The notes under the pieces were generated by a model. The model was not told the origin of the DNA. It did not search any database and worked only from the letters and a program-made list of their open reading frames with translations. This document shows, in pieces, positions 42,836 to 51,800 of a stretch of DNA of 64,000 bases (within the stretch, counting starts at the first letter, position 1; each line of letters opens with the position of its first letter). The stretch is from Noviherbaspirillum sp. UKPF54 (GTDB lineage Bacteria; Pseudomonadota; Gammaproteobacteria; Burkholderiales; Burkholderiaceae_D). Position numbers and translations under genes: made by a program. Location: NCBI RefSeq assembly GCF_007874125.1, contig NZ_CP040128.1:4526001-4590000 (forward strand). Direction: 5' to 3'.

Positions 42836-45181
42836 CTAGCCTTTGAGCTTCGCGAATGCCGCCGCCATTGCGCCGTTCACCGCGGGCTGGCGCGACTGCT
42901 GCTGGTGCTGCGCCATCCTGCGCGCATCGTTGCGGTCGGCGCGCTGTTCCGGGCGCGCGCCGGCCGGCGCGGGCGTATCGGACAGGCGCATCGTCAGTGC
43001 GATGCGGCGGCGCTTTTCATCGACTTCCAGCACCTTGACCTTGACCACCTGCCCAGCCTTGACGACGCTGTGCGGGTCGCGCACGAAGGTGTTGGACAGC
43101 GCGGAAATATGCACTAGGCCGTCCTGGTGCACGCCGATATCGACGAACGCGCCGAAGGCGGCGACATTGGTGACCACGCCTTCCAGGATCATGTCCGGGC
43201 GCAGGTCCTTGATGTCTTCCACGCCTTCCTTGAAGGTCGCGGTGGTGAACTCGGGACGAGGGTCGCGGCCCGGCTTTTCCAGTTCCTTGATGATGTCGGT
43301 GATGGTCGGCACGCCGAACCGCTCGTCGGCGTACTTTGCCGGGGTGAGCGCCTTCAGCGCCTTGCCGTCGCCGATCACGCTTTTCACATCCTTCTTGATG
43401 TCGGCCAGGATTTTTTCGACGACCGGATACGACTCGGGATGCACCGCGGAGGCGTCGAGCGGATTGTCGCCGTTCATGATGCGCAAGAAGCCGGCGGCCT
43501 GCTCGAAGGTCTTGTCGCCCAGTCGCGGCACCGCGCGCAGCTCGGCGCGCGACTTGAACATGCCTTTCATGTCGCGATAGTTGATGATGCTTTGCGCGAC
43601 GCTCGAGCTCAGACCCGACACGCGCGCCAGCAGCGGCGCGGAAGCGGTGTTCACATCGACGCCGACCGCGTTCACGCAATCCTCGACCACCGCGTCGAGC
43701 GAGCGCGCCAGCTGCGTCTGGCCCACGTCGTGCTGGTACTGGCCCACGCCGATCGACTTCGGATCGATCTTCACCAGTTCGGCCAGCGGGTCCTGCAGGC
43801 GGCGTGCGATCGATACCGCGCCGCGCAGCGACACGTCCAGCTCCGGCAGCTCGCGCGAGGCGTATTCAGAGGCGGAATAGACCGACGCGCCAGCTTCCGA
43901 CACAACGATCTTGGTGAGCTTCAATTCCGGATGCTGCTTGATCAAGTCTTGCGCCAGCTTGTCCGTTTCGCGCGAGGCGGTGCCGTTGCCGATCGAGATC
44001 AGAGCGATGTTGTGCTTGGCCGCCAGCAGCGCCAGCGTGTGGAGTGAGCCATGCCAATCGTTGCGCGGCTGGTGCGGGTAGATCGTCGCGGTGTCGACTA
44101 CCTTGCCGGTCGCGTCCACCACCGCCACCTTGACGCCCGTGCGCAAGCCGGGGTCCAGCCCCATGGTGGCGCGCGGGCCGGCGGGCGCCGCCAGCAGCAA
44201 GTCCTTCAGGTTGCGCGCGAAAACGTTGATCGCTTCGGCTTCGGCGCGTTCGCGCAGGTTCGTCATCAGTTCGGTTTCGAGGTGCATGAACACCTTCACG
44301 CGCCAAGCCCAGCGCACGGTGTCCGCCAGCCATTTGTCCGACGGGCGGCCCTGGTTGGCGACGCCGAAGCGGGCGGCGATGCGGCCTTCGCACGGGTTGT
44401 GCGGCGCGTCCCATTTCGGCTTTTCTTCCTCGCTGTCCAGGCGCAGCGACACCGTCAGCACTTCCTCGCGGCGGCCGCGGAACAGGGCGAGCGCGCGGTG
44501 CGACGGAATGGTGCCGATGGTTTCCGAGTAATCGAAGTAGTCGGCGAACTTCGCGCCCGCGTCTTCCTTGCCTTCGACGACTTTCGACTCGACCACGCCG
44601 TGCTCGGTCATGTATTCGCGCAAGGCTTGCAGCAGCGTTGCGTCTTCGGCGAAGCGTTCCATCAGGATCTGGCGCGCGCCGTCGAGCGCCGCCTTGGCGT
44701 CGGGGACGCCCGGATTGTCGCCGTTGGCCGTGGTGAAGGCCGGCTTCAGGTATTTGGCCGCTTCTTCCTCGGGATTCAACGACGGATTCGCCAACAGCGC
44801 GTCGGCCAGTTCGGTCAACCCCGCTTCGGCCGCGATCTGCGCCTTGGTGCGGCGCTTCGGCTTGTACGGCAGATACAGGTCTTCCAGCCGGGTCTTGTCC
44901 TCGGCGTGCACGATGGCGTCGAGCAGCTCCGGCGTCATCTTGCCTTGCTCCTCGATCGACGCAATGATCGCGGCGCGCCGGTCTTCCAGCTCGCGCAGAT
45001 AGCGCAGCCGCTCTTCCAGCAGGCGCAACTGGATATCGTCCAGCCCGCCGGTGGCTTCCTTGCGGTAGCGCGCGATAAACGGCACGGTGGCGCCTTCATC
45101 CAGCAGGGCGACGGCGGCGGTGACTTGCGCCGGCTTGGCGGCGAGTTCAACGGCTAGGCGTTGTTCGATCGATGGCAGCAT
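42836..45181 (-). CDS. tex: Tex-family RNA-binding transcription accessory protein
   Basis: Tex proteins are conserved nucleic-acid-binding factors tied to transcription and stress survival. The 781 residues show the N-terminal Tex helical region ([20 protein letters not shown]), a YqgF/RNase H-like domain ([20 protein letters not shown]) and two helix-hairpin-helix motifs ([20 protein letters not shown]). Near the C-terminus is an S1 RNA-binding domain ([20 protein letters not shown] and [11 protein letters not shown]). The length fits the family. It lies between prmC and grxD on the same strand. Confidence 0.95.
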   Translation of the reverse strand: MLPSIEQRLAVELAAKPAQVTAAVALLDEGATVPFIARYRKEATGGLDDIQLRLLEERLRYLRELEDRRAAIIASIEEQGKMTPELLDAIVHAEDKTRLEDLYLPYKPKRRTKAQIAAEAGLTELADALLANPSLNPEEEAAKYLKPAFTTANGDNPGVPDAKAALDGARQILMERFAEDATLLQALREYMTEHGVVESKVVEGKEDAGAKFADYFDYSETIGTIPSHRALALFRGRREEVLTVSLRLDSEEEKPKWDAPHNPCEGRIAARFGVANQGRPSDKWLADTVRWAWRVKVFMHLETELMTNLRERAEAEAINVFARNLKDLLLAAPAGPRATMGLDPGLRTGVKVAVVDATGKVVDTATIYPHQPRNDWHGSLHTLALLAAKHNIALISIGNGTASRETDKLAQDLIKQHPELKLTKIVVSEAGASVYSASEYASRELPELDVSLRGAVSIARRLQDPLAELVKIDPKSIGVGQYQHDVGQTQLARSLDAVVEDCVNAVGVDVNTASAPLLARVSGLSSSVAQSIINYRDMKGMFKSRAELRAVPRLGDKTFEQAAGFLRIMNGDNPLDASAVHPESYPVVEKILADIKKDVKSVIGDGKALKALTPAKYADERFGVPTITDIIKELEKPGRDPRPEFTTATFKEGVEDIKDLRPDMILEGVVTNVAAFGAFVDIGVHQDGLVHISALSNTFVRDPHSVVKAGQVVKVKVLEVDEKRRRIALTMRLSDTPAPAGARPEQRADRNDARRMAQHQQQSRQPAVNGAMAAAFAKLKG

Positions 45182-45276
45182 GAGAAATCGGAATGAAGAA
45201 AATCAGGCGGATGATGATACGCAATTTATACGAAAGCGTCAGTCTTGACAGGGTGGATAACAGTTTTGTGCAGGCG

Positions 45277-46128
45277 TTACAGGCGGCCGCCGCTGACGCG
45301 CTCGATGCCGGCCAGATCTTTCCAGCTTTGCACATCCTGGAAGCCATGGGCGGCAAGCAGGCTGCGCACCGCGTGCGCCTGGTCGTAGCCATGCTCCATC
45401 AGCAGCCAGCCGCCGGGCACTAGGTTGCGCGGCGCACCGTCGACGATTTTGCGCAGCGCCGACAGTCCGTCGGCATGATCGGTGAGCGCGCCCACCGGCT
45501 CGAAACGCAGGTCGCCTTGCGACAGGTGCGGATCGCCCGCGACGATATATGGCGGATTGGAGACGATGATGTCGAATCGGCGTCCGGCCACGGCTTCGTA
45601 CCAGTCGCTTTGCAGGAAATCCACATTCACGCCATGGCGCGCCGCGTTGCGCTGGGCAACGGCCAGCGCGCCTGCGCTGCTGTCGATCGCGGTGATTTGG
45701 GCTTCAGGCAAGGCGTAGGCGATGGCAATCGCTATCGCCCCGGAACCGGTGCCAAGATCGAGCACGCGTGCGTTGTCGGCAGCGCGTTCGAGCGCCAGCT
45801 CCACCAGCAATTCGGTTTCCGGCCGCGGTATCAGAACGTCCGTCGTGGTGTACAGCGTCAGGCCGTAGAATTCGCGCTCGCCCACGATATAGGCGATCGG
45901 TTCGCCGTCGAGCCGGCGCTGGAACAGCGCCGCGATCCGCGCGCATTCATCGGCGCCTAGCACGCGCTGCGACTGCGTAATGAGCTGCACGCGCGTCAGT
46001 TGCAGCGCATGGCCCAGCAGGATGCGCGCCTCGAGCGCGCTAAGCGGCGCGCCGCGCAGTGCATCGGCAATCGTGCTACCGGGCGCAATCGTGAAGGAGC
46101 GGGACGGAGGGAGCGTCGTGTCCGTCAT
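45277..46128 (-). CDS. prmC: Release-factor glutamine methyltransferase PrmC (HemK)
   Basis: PrmC methylates the GGQ glutamine of release factors RF1 and RF2. Its substrate RF1 is encoded by prfA just upstream. The 283 residues contain an N-terminal helical domain, the SAM motif VLDLGTGSGAIAIAIAY, and the catalytic NPPY in DIIVSNPPYIV. REFYGLTLYTTTDVLIPRPETE is the usual linker (in part). It lies 18 bases after dsbB. Confidence 0.95.
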   Translation of the reverse strand: MTDTTLPPSRSFTIAPGSTIADALRGAPLSALEARILLGHALQLTRVQLITQSQRVLGADECARIAALFQRRLDGEPIAYIVGEREFYGLTLYTTTDVLIPRPETELLVELALERAADNARVLDLGTGSGAIAIAIAYALPEAQITAIDSSAGALAVAQRNAARHGVNVDFLQSDWYEAVAGRRFDIIVSNPPYIVAGDPHLSQGDLRFEPVGALTDHADGLSALRKIVDGAPRNLVPGGWLLMEHGYDQAHAVRSLLAAHGFQDVQSWKDLAGIERVSGGRL

Positions 46129-46146
46129 GGCGGGGCTCGGCGCTAT

Positions 46147-46623
46147 TTAGCGGCTTTGCCGCAGCGCCGCCCAGATCAGGGCCAGCGCAAATATCGAGAA
46201 CCAGATCAGCGACCAGTTCGGCGTCTGCAGGCCGAGAATGGGCGCGTACTCTGTGCTGCACAGGCCGTCGGCCTTGAACACGTACGGCAGCAGCTCGGCA
46301 GTGGGGATCTTGTTGAGCGAGGTTTCCAGCGGATCGATGCCGCAGGAGACGTTGGGATGCGCCTTTACCCACAGGTGCCAGCTGGCCACACCCACGCCGG
46401 ACAGGGCGACCAGCGCGCCCAGCGCCGCGCCGAGACGTGTCAAGGCGCGCGGCAGCGCCGCGAAAATGAAGCACACCAGCGCCAGGCCGACAAAGAGATA
46501 GCGCTGGATCACGCACAGCGGGCAGGGCAGCATGTTCTTCACATGTTGCAGGTAAAGCGCAAAGCCGACCAGCGAGAGCGCGATGATGCCGACGGCCAGT
46601 AACACGGGTTTGGATGTTTTCAT
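46147..46623 (-). CDS. dsbB: Disulfide bond formation protein B
   Basis: DsbB reoxidises DsbA and passes electrons to quinone. The 158-residue protein has four membrane helices. The first redox pair is in NMLPCPLCVIQRYLF, next to the quinone-site Arg. The second Cys pair (SCGIDPLE and ADGLC) lies in the periplasmic loop. ATG 46623 gives the proper N-terminus MKTSKPVLLAVGIIAL. Its place between prfA and prmC is unusual. Confidence 0.94.
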   Translation of the reverse strand: MKTSKPVLLAVGIIALSLVGFALYLQHVKNMLPCPLCVIQRYLFVGLALVCFIFAALPRALTRLGAALGALVALSGVGVASWHLWVKAHPNVSCGIDPLETSLNKIPTAELLPYVFKADGLCSTEYAPILGLQTPNWSLIWFSIFALALIWAALRQSR

Positions 46624-46699
46624 TTTTTCCTGTTGATGATGGAGCATGGCCTTGGAGCCAAGTTGCAAGAAAAAGTTCCCTTTTTGCAATAGCGGCAGA

Positions 46700-47782
46700 T
46701 TAACCCTCTTCGCCCAGTTGCGCCAGCAGTTCGGCCTGGTGTTCCGCCACCAGCGCATTGGTCAGTTCTTCCAGGTCGCCGTCCATGATGAAATCGAGCT
46801 TGTACAGTGTCAGATTGATGCGATGGTCGGTCATGCGGCCTTGCGGGAAGTTGTAGGTGCGGATGCGCTCGCTGCGGTCGCCCGAGCCGATCAGCGACTT
46901 GCGGGTGGCGGCTTCCTTGGCCTGCTGTTCGCGCAATTGAATGTCCTTGATACGCGCGGCCAGCACTTTCAGGGCGGATGCCTTGTTCTTGTGCTGGCTG
47001 CGGTCGTCCTGGCATTCGACCACGATACCGGTCGGGATATGCGTGATGCGCACCGCCGAGTCAGTCTTGTTGATGTGCTGGCCGCCGGCGCCGGATGCGC
47101 GGAAGGTGTCGATGCGGATATCGGCCGGGTTGATGTCGACGTCCTCCACCTCGTCGGCTTCCGGCATCACCGCCACCGTGCAGGCCGAGGTGTGGATGCG
47201 TCCCTGGGTTTCGGTGGCCGGCACGCGCTGCACGCGGTGGCCGCCCGACTCGAACTTCAGCTTGGAATAGGCGCCGAAGCCGATGATGCGCACGATGACT
47301 TCCTTGTAGCCGCCGATTTCCGACGGCGACTCCGACACCATCTCGACCTGCCAGCGGTTGCGTTCGGCGAAGCGCGTGTACATGCGCAGCAGGTCGCCCG
47401 CGAACAGCGCCGCTTCGTCGCCGCCGGTGCCGGCGCGGATTTCGAGATAAATGTTGCGCTCGTCGTTAGGATCTTTCGGCAGCAGCATCTTTTGCAGGTC
47501 GAGTTCGAGCTGCTCGATGCGTGCCTTGGCATCGGCGATCTCTTCCTGCGCCAGCTCTTTCATGTCGGGGTCGGACAGCATGTCCTGCGCCGCCTTGATG
47601 TCTTCGCCCGCCTTCACGTAGTCCCGGTACAGCGCGACCAGCGGGCCGAGCTCGGCATGTTCGCGCGTGAGCTTGCGATACTGTTCCATGTTGGCGGTAA
47701 TGCCTTCCTGCATCAGCAGGTTGTTCACCTCTTCCAGCCGTTCGGTAAGCTGGTCGAGTTTGGCGAGCATTGATGGTTTCAT
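46700..47782 (-). CDS. prfA: Peptide chain release factor 1
   Basis: RF1 ends translation at UAA and UAG. The 360-residue protein has the GGQ motif in [19 protein letters not shown], and the peptide-release and domain-2 patterns [20 protein letters not shown] and the PAT-like anticodon tripeptide region. The start [18 protein letters not shown] is normal. It lies 90 bases after hemA; hemA-prfA-prmC is a widely conserved order, here broken by dsbB. Confidence 0.97.
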   Translation of the reverse strand: MKPSMLAKLDQLTERLEEVNNLLMQEGITANMEQYRKLTREHAELGPLVALYRDYVKAGEDIKAAQDMLSDPDMKELAQEEIADAKARIEQLELDLQKMLLPKDPNDERNIYLEIRAGTGGDEAALFAGDLLRMYTRFAERNRWQVEMVSESPSEIGGYKEVIVRIIGFGAYSKLKFESGGHRVQRVPATETQGRIHTSACTVAVMPEADEVEDVDINPADIRIDTFRASGAGGQHINKTDSAVRITHIPTGIVVECQDDRSQHKNKASALKVLAARIKDIQLREQQAKEAATRKSLIGSGDRSERIRTYNFPQGRMTDHRINLTLYKLDFIMDGDLEELTNALVAEHQAELLAQLGEEG

Positions 47783-47872
47783 ATCGGTCCGGAAAGGTGA
47801 GATCGTGGCGGGCGTCGCGGCGTGAAGCCGCGACGCGGGCGCTTCCGCTGCGGGAAGCGTGGGAGAAGGACG

Positions 47873-49162
47873 CTAGCGCTTGGTGCGGAACAGTTGCGGC
47901 AGCAAGGCCGCGAGGCGCGCGCGTTCGTCGCCTTGTGCATTATGCAAGGCCTGTTGCGGGCCGTGCAGGAACTTGGCCGTGAGGCCCTTCGACAGCGCTT
48001 CCAGCACGATGTCGATGTCTTCGCCCTTGGCGAGCAGTTTCCTGGCGCGCTCCAGTTCGGCCATGCGCACGGCTTCGCTGGTTTCGCGCAATTCCTGGAT
48101 TACCGGCACCACGGCGCGGCTGTCGATCCAGTGCATGAAGGATTGCACGCGTGTTTCGATGATCGCTTCGGCTTGCGCGACCGCCGCCTGCCGGTTTTCC
48201 AGACCGGTCTGTACCGCCGCGCCGAGGTCGTCGACGGTGTACAGGAAGACGTCGTCGAGCCGGCCGACTTCCGATTCGATATCGCGCGGCACGGCGATGT
48301 CGACCATGAACATCGGCTTGTGGCGGCGCGCCTTGATGGCGCGCTCGACCATGCCTAGGCCGATAATGGGCAGCGACGATGCCGTGCAGGAGACGACGAT
48401 GTCGTATTTCGCCAGCTGGTCCGGCAGTTCCGCCAGCCGGATCGCGTGGCCGTTGAAGCGGTGCGCCAGCGCCTCGCCGCGTTCCAGCGTGCGGTTGGCG
48501 ATGGTCAGCGTCTTCGGATTCTGCGCCGCGAAGTGGGTGGCGCACAGCTCGATCATTTCGCCCGCACCGATGAACAGCACGTTCTGATGCGAGATCTTGT
48601 CGAAGATGCGCTGCGCCAGCCGCACGGCCGCCGCAGCCATCGACACGCTGTGCGCGCCGATTTCGGTGGTGGTTCGCACCTCTTTCGCGACGGCGAAGGT
48701 GCGCTGGAACATCTGATGCAGGTAGGTACCGAGTCCGCCGGCGGCTTCCGCCTGGCGCACCGCATCCTTCATCTGGCCGAGGATCTGCGGCTCGCCCAGC
48801 ACCATGGAGTCGAGCCCGGACGCGACGCGGAAGGCGTGGCGTACCGCGTTTTCCTGCGGCAGCGTATACAGGTAGGGACGCAGCTCCGCGTAGGGCAGGC
48901 TGTGGTATTGCGCGAGGAAATGCGCGGTAGAATCGATTGCCGCCTCGACGCCGCCCGGAATGTGGTTTGCAGCGTACAGCTCGGTGCGGTTGCAAGTGGA
49001 TAGGATCGCCGCTTCGTCGCTGGCGAGGCTGGATGCGCCGCGGCCGAACCAGGCACGGGCCGATGCCACGGCCTGACCAATCTGGTCCGCGGGAAAGGCC
49101 ACCTTTTCGCGCAGGGATACGGGCGCAGTGGTGTGGTTGAGGCCAACGGCTAGAAGCTGCAT
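47873..49162 (-). CDS. hemA: Glutamyl-tRNA reductase
   Basis: HemA makes glutamate-1-semialdehyde from Glu-tRNA, the first step of the C5 haem pathway. The 429 residues open [20 protein letters not shown]. The catalytic Cys57 is in [12 protein letters not shown]. The NADPH-binding region is [20 protein letters not shown], and [20 protein letters not shown] follows (in part). It begins the minus-strand gene group. Confidence 0.97.
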   Translation of the reverse strand: MQLLAVGLNHTTAPVSLREKVAFPADQIGQAVASARAWFGRGASSLASDEAAILSTCNRTELYAANHIPGGVEAAIDSTAHFLAQYHSLPYAELRPYLYTLPQENAVRHAFRVASGLDSMVLGEPQILGQMKDAVRQAEAAGGLGTYLHQMFQRTFAVAKEVRTTTEIGAHSVSMAAAAVRLAQRIFDKISHQNVLFIGAGEMIELCATHFAAQNPKTLTIANRTLERGEALAHRFNGHAIRLAELPDQLAKYDIVVSCTASSLPIIGLGMVERAIKARRHKPMFMVDIAVPRDIESEVGRLDDVFLYTVDDLGAAVQTGLENRQAAVAQAEAIIETRVQSFMHWIDSRAVVPVIQELRETSEAVRMAELERARKLLAKGEDIDIVLEALSKGLTAKFLHGPQQALHNAQGDERARLAALLPQLFRTKR

Positions 49163-49197
49163 TCGGATATCGATCTATTCCGGGATTTCAACAGGGT

Positions 49198-49203
49198 ATT
49201 ATA
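49198..49203 (-). promoter_or_regulatory. Candidate -10 element of hemA
   Basis: On the minus strand TATAAT lies 36 bases before the hemA start. A TTGCTC hexamer lies 20 bases further upstream, a longer spacing than usual, so the -35 is uncertain. Confidence 0.38.
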
Positions 49204-49309
49204 CGCTTGTTGCTGAAACGCATGAGCAAGGTGTCGCCGTTATCAAAACGGCACGTCGCCCGCTTGCGCTCCGCATGCGAAAGCTTCGAGTGTGTTCCGC
49301 GCAACAGGT

Positions 49310-49996
49310 TCATCTGGCCAACTGTTCCAGCCGATAGCCGAAGCTGTAGACCGGGGCCAGCCGAAAGCCGTTTTCCGGGCGCAGGCCAAGCTTGCTGCGC
49401 ACCCGGGATACGTGCGTGTCCACGGTGCGCGACGGAACATCGGCGTCGCGCGACCAGACGTTTTCCTGGATATAGGCGCGAGATAGCGGCCGGCCAAGAT
49501 TGCGGAAAAACAGCAAGGCAAGCGCGAATTCCTTTTGCGTCAACTCGACCGCCGCCTCGTTAATTGTCAGGCGGCAGGTGGGGACATCGAATGCATAGCT
49601 GCCGAAGTGGATGACGGTATCCGCTTGCTGCTGGGGGTAGGCGCGCCTGATCAGTGTTTGCACGCGCATGGCCAGTTCGCCGCGGCGCAGCGGTTTCACT
49701 TGATAATCGGTGGCGCCGGCGGCCAGCGCGGCGGGCAGGCCGTCATCCTCGGTGCGCCCGACAAGTAGCAATATCGGCAGCGCGGGGCGATGGTCATGTA
49801 TGGCGCGGATCACATCCAGCGTTGAAGGGAGATGCGCCTGCCAGTCGATAATGAACAGGTCGGCATCTGCATGCTGCATTGGATCGAGCCCGTCCGGGCT
49901 GCCGGCACGCGGCATGCAGGCGTGGCCTGCCGTTGCGAGCACTTGGCGTACCAGTTCGGCTTGCGCCGGGTCGTTGTCAATGACGGCAATTCTCAT
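49310..49996 (-). CDS. OmpR/PhoB-family response regulator, orphan
   Basis: The 228 residues have a receiver domain (MRIAVIDNDPAQAELV, phosphoacceptor Asp51 in LFIIDWQAHLP, Lys in YQVKPLRRGE) and a winged-helix DNA-binding domain (about 125-225, LTQKEFALALLFFRNLGRPL, RTVDTHVSRVRSKLGL, VYSFGYRLE). It likely regulates transcription on phosphorylation. No histidine kinase is adjacent: hemA is downstream and an uncharacterised gene is divergent, with 98 bases between the starts. Confidence 0.88.
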   Translation of the reverse strand: MRIAVIDNDPAQAELVRQVLATAGHACMPRAGSPDGLDPMQHADADLFIIDWQAHLPSTLDVIRAIHDHRPALPILLLVGRTEDDGLPAALAAGATDYQVKPLRRGELAMRVQTLIRRAYPQQQADTVIHFGSYAFDVPTCRLTINEAAVELTQKEFALALLFFRNLGRPLSRAYIQENVWSRDADVPSRTVDTHVSRVRSKLGLRPENGFRLAPVYSFGYRLEQLAR

Positions 49997-50094
49997 GGAC
50001 CAGTTCGATGAATGGGGTGATCGATTTTCCGCATATTATCGCTGCACCGGGGCTACAATCGGGATTGCCTGAACCATCACACCGTTTTCCGGCC

Positions 50095-50631
50095 ATGCAC
50101 ATGAATCCGTTTAGCGCGTTCGGCAAGCGATCCAGGGACGACTGGACTCTGGTTCCATCCACCGAGAAGGACATCGAGGCTGTGCGCACGAAATGCCGGC
50201 GTCTTGTGACGCGGCGCGCGGCCGTGTCGGCCGGCATGTCCGCCGTGCCGATTCCCGGCCTCGATCTCGCGGCCGACCTCGGCCTGCTGATGAGACTGAT
50301 CGAGGAAATCAATGTCGAATTCGGGCTCACGCCCGAACAGATCCAACGGCTGCAGCCGAAAACCAGGGTGCTCGTCTACGAAGTTGTCGCCGGCATGGGA
50401 AGCGTGCTGGTCGGAAAACTCGTCACGCGCGAACTGGTGGCGCATTTGCTCAAGCGCGCCGGTATGAAGGCGATGGTGAAGTACAGCGCGAAGATCGTTC
50501 CGGTCGCCGGACAGATCGCGTCGGCCACGCTCGGTTTCGCCGCATTCCGGGTGATCGGCTATCAGCACGTGGAGGCTTGTGCCAAGGTGGCGCGCGAACT
50601 GATGGTGCTCGGCGCAACGCCGGCGCATTGA
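50095..50631 (+). CDS. Uncharacterised protein with Gly/Ala-rich hydrophobic helices
   Basis: I do not recognise this 178-residue protein with certainty. After a basic N-terminus there is a run AAVSAGMSAVPIPGLDLAAD, which resembles the PIPG hydrophobic hairpin of DUF697/YcjF-like domains found near GTPases. Further hydrophobic stretches are VAGMGSVLVGKLVT and KIVPVAGQIASATLGFAAF. It may be a peripheral or small membrane protein. The start ATG 50095 is chosen; a -10-like TACAAT lies at 50054-50059. It is divergent from the OmpR-type regulator, which could control it. Confidence 0.55.
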   Translation: MHMNPFSAFGKRSRDDWTLVPSTEKDIEAVRTKCRRLVTRRAAVSAGMSAVPIPGLDLAADLGLLMRLIEEINVEFGLTPEQIQRLQPKTRVLVYEVVAGMGSVLVGKLVTRELVAHLLKRAGMKAMVKYSAKIVPVAGQIASATLGFAAFRVIGYQHVEACAKVARELMVLGATPAH

Positions 50632-50648
50632 ATGCCCGAAATGAAATC

Positions 50649-50663
50649 CGGCCCTCGGGGCCG
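50649..50663. other. Hairpin between convergent genes
   Basis: CGGCCC (50649-50654) / GGGCCG (50658-50663), loop TCG, lies in the 40-base gap between two convergent genes. No T-run is present, so its termination strength is doubtful. Confidence 0.3.
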
Positions 50664-50671
50664 CCGCAACG

Positions 50672-51460
50672 CTAGTTGATATCCCGATTGTCGTTTGCGT
50701 ACGACGGGCAGCCATCCTGCCCCCATTTCCCGTTACAGGCTTGCCACTTGCATTGTTCGCGGCGGAAGAAACTGCCGAGTTCTTGGCATTGCGCGTACCG
50801 GTTCTGCATGCCGGTTAACTGGCCCGCCTGCGCACTGTTTTGTGCCAGGAGGGGCTGGTCTTCCGGCTGCTTGTGCTGTGACTTGGCAACGCTGGCCGAC
50901 GGTTTTTTCTGCGTGCCGTCCGCCAGCGGTTGCGGCGCATGCCGGGTGGGCGCCTGGACCAGTTTCTTGTCGGTTTCCGGCTTGCTTGCGCTAGGGGCGA
51001 CATGAGGCGGGCGTTTTGCTGCCACCTTCATTTTCGGCGGCGGGGCAGTTTTTTCGGATGTTTCGGCCAGGGCCTTAACCGGCGGGGTAGTTACCGCGGC
51101 CGGTCCCACTTGCATATCGTATCGATTGGGCTTGAGCGCGCCGAGCGAGAGTACTACGACCGCCGTCAGGCAAAGGCTGATCAGGATTGCCTTGGCGGAG
51201 CTGGGAAGGCCGCGTTTCGCCGCCGGGGATGTTGCTGCTGCGCTGGGCGACGGGATGAGCGCCAAGGCGCTTGATTTGCTGCCGCCCTGCGCATCATGTC
51301 CGTTGGCGACGACGGCGGGCAGGTGGCAAGAAGTACTTGCGTGTGCATCGCCAGGCTGCGTATCCGGCGCATGTTCCTCGTGATGCGGCTCTGCCGAACT
51401 GCGGTGATGCTCCGGCTGATGCTGCCGCTGCGATTTTCTTGTCCGTTTGGACTGCGCCAT
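50672..51460 (-). CDS. Uncharacterised single-pass membrane protein with Cys-rich C-terminus
   Basis: I do not recognise this 262-residue protein. It has a basic, Gln/His-rich N-terminus (KRTRKSQRQHQPEHHRSS), a single membrane helix (about residues 89-109, AILISLCLTAVVVLSLGAL), and a long Pro/Ala/Lys-rich linker. The compact C-terminal tail has four Cys: QCQELGSFFRREQCKWQACN, then GKWGQDGCPSYAN. The topology suggests a periplasmic tail, possibly with two disulfides. The linker resembles those of cell-wall-spanning proteins. AGGAAG precedes the ATG at 51460. The tail looks more conserved than the linker in composition. Confidence 0.6.
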   Translation of the reverse strand: MAQSKRTRKSQRQHQPEHHRSSAEPHHEEHAPDTQPGDAHASTSCHLPAVVANGHDAQGGSKSSALALIPSPSAAATSPAAKRGLPSSAKAILISLCLTAVVVLSLGALKPNRYDMQVGPAAVTTPPVKALAETSEKTAPPPKMKVAAKRPPHVAPSASKPETDKKLVQAPTRHAPQPLADGTQKKPSASVAKSQHKQPEDQPLLAQNSAQAGQLTGMQNRYAQCQELGSFFRREQCKWQACNGKWGQDGCPSYANDNRDIN

Positions 51461-51570
51461 GATGCTTCCTTGAGAATGCACTTGCCTATAACAAGGCTAT
51501 GACGTGCCACAAGGAAACTTAGTTCCGCGCAGGAAACAATTTGGCGGCGACCAGGGAATGCGCGATGCGA

Positions 51571-51601
51571 AAAGAAAAAGGGCCTAGCCGAAGCTAAGCC
51601 C
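51571..51601 (-). terminator. Rho-independent terminator of tRNA-Phe
   Basis: On the minus strand GGGCTTAGC / GCTAGGCCC forms a 9-bp stem with one G-T pair and a TTCG tetraloop, followed by TTTTTCTTT. It starts 8 bases after the tRNA. Confidence 0.88.
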
Positions 51602-51608
51602 TTGATTC

Positions 51609-51684
51609 TGGTGGCCTGGGGCGGAATCGAACCACCGACACAAGGATTTTCAATCCTCTGCTCTACCAACTGAGCTACCGGGCC
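51609..51684 (-). tRNA. tRNA-Phe (anticodon GAA)
   Basis: A 76-base tRNA with encoded CCA and anticodon loop TTGAAAA, giving GAA. The D-arm is GCTC/GAGC and the T-arm GGTGG/CCGCC has one T-G pair. The acceptor stem GGCCCGG/CCAGGCC has a C5-A68 mismatch, and the anticodon stem starts with a G-T pair. A strong terminator follows. No other tRNA is linked to it. Confidence 0.95.
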
Positions 51685-51754
51685 AAGACGCGCAAGTATA
51701 GCAAGCCTGTTGAAATATGCAAGTCTTGTATGCAATCAAAGAAAACATAACCGC

Positions 51755-51760
51755 TATAAT
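51755..51760 (+). promoter_or_regulatory. Candidate -10 element of the UbiH-family gene
   Basis: A perfect TATAAT lies 40 bases before the start codon; the upstream bases at 16-18 spacing do not make a clear -35. Confidence 0.38.
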
Positions 51761-51800
51761 GGCCTGCACTGTTCGCTTTTCCCCACAGGGTTCCCGCATT

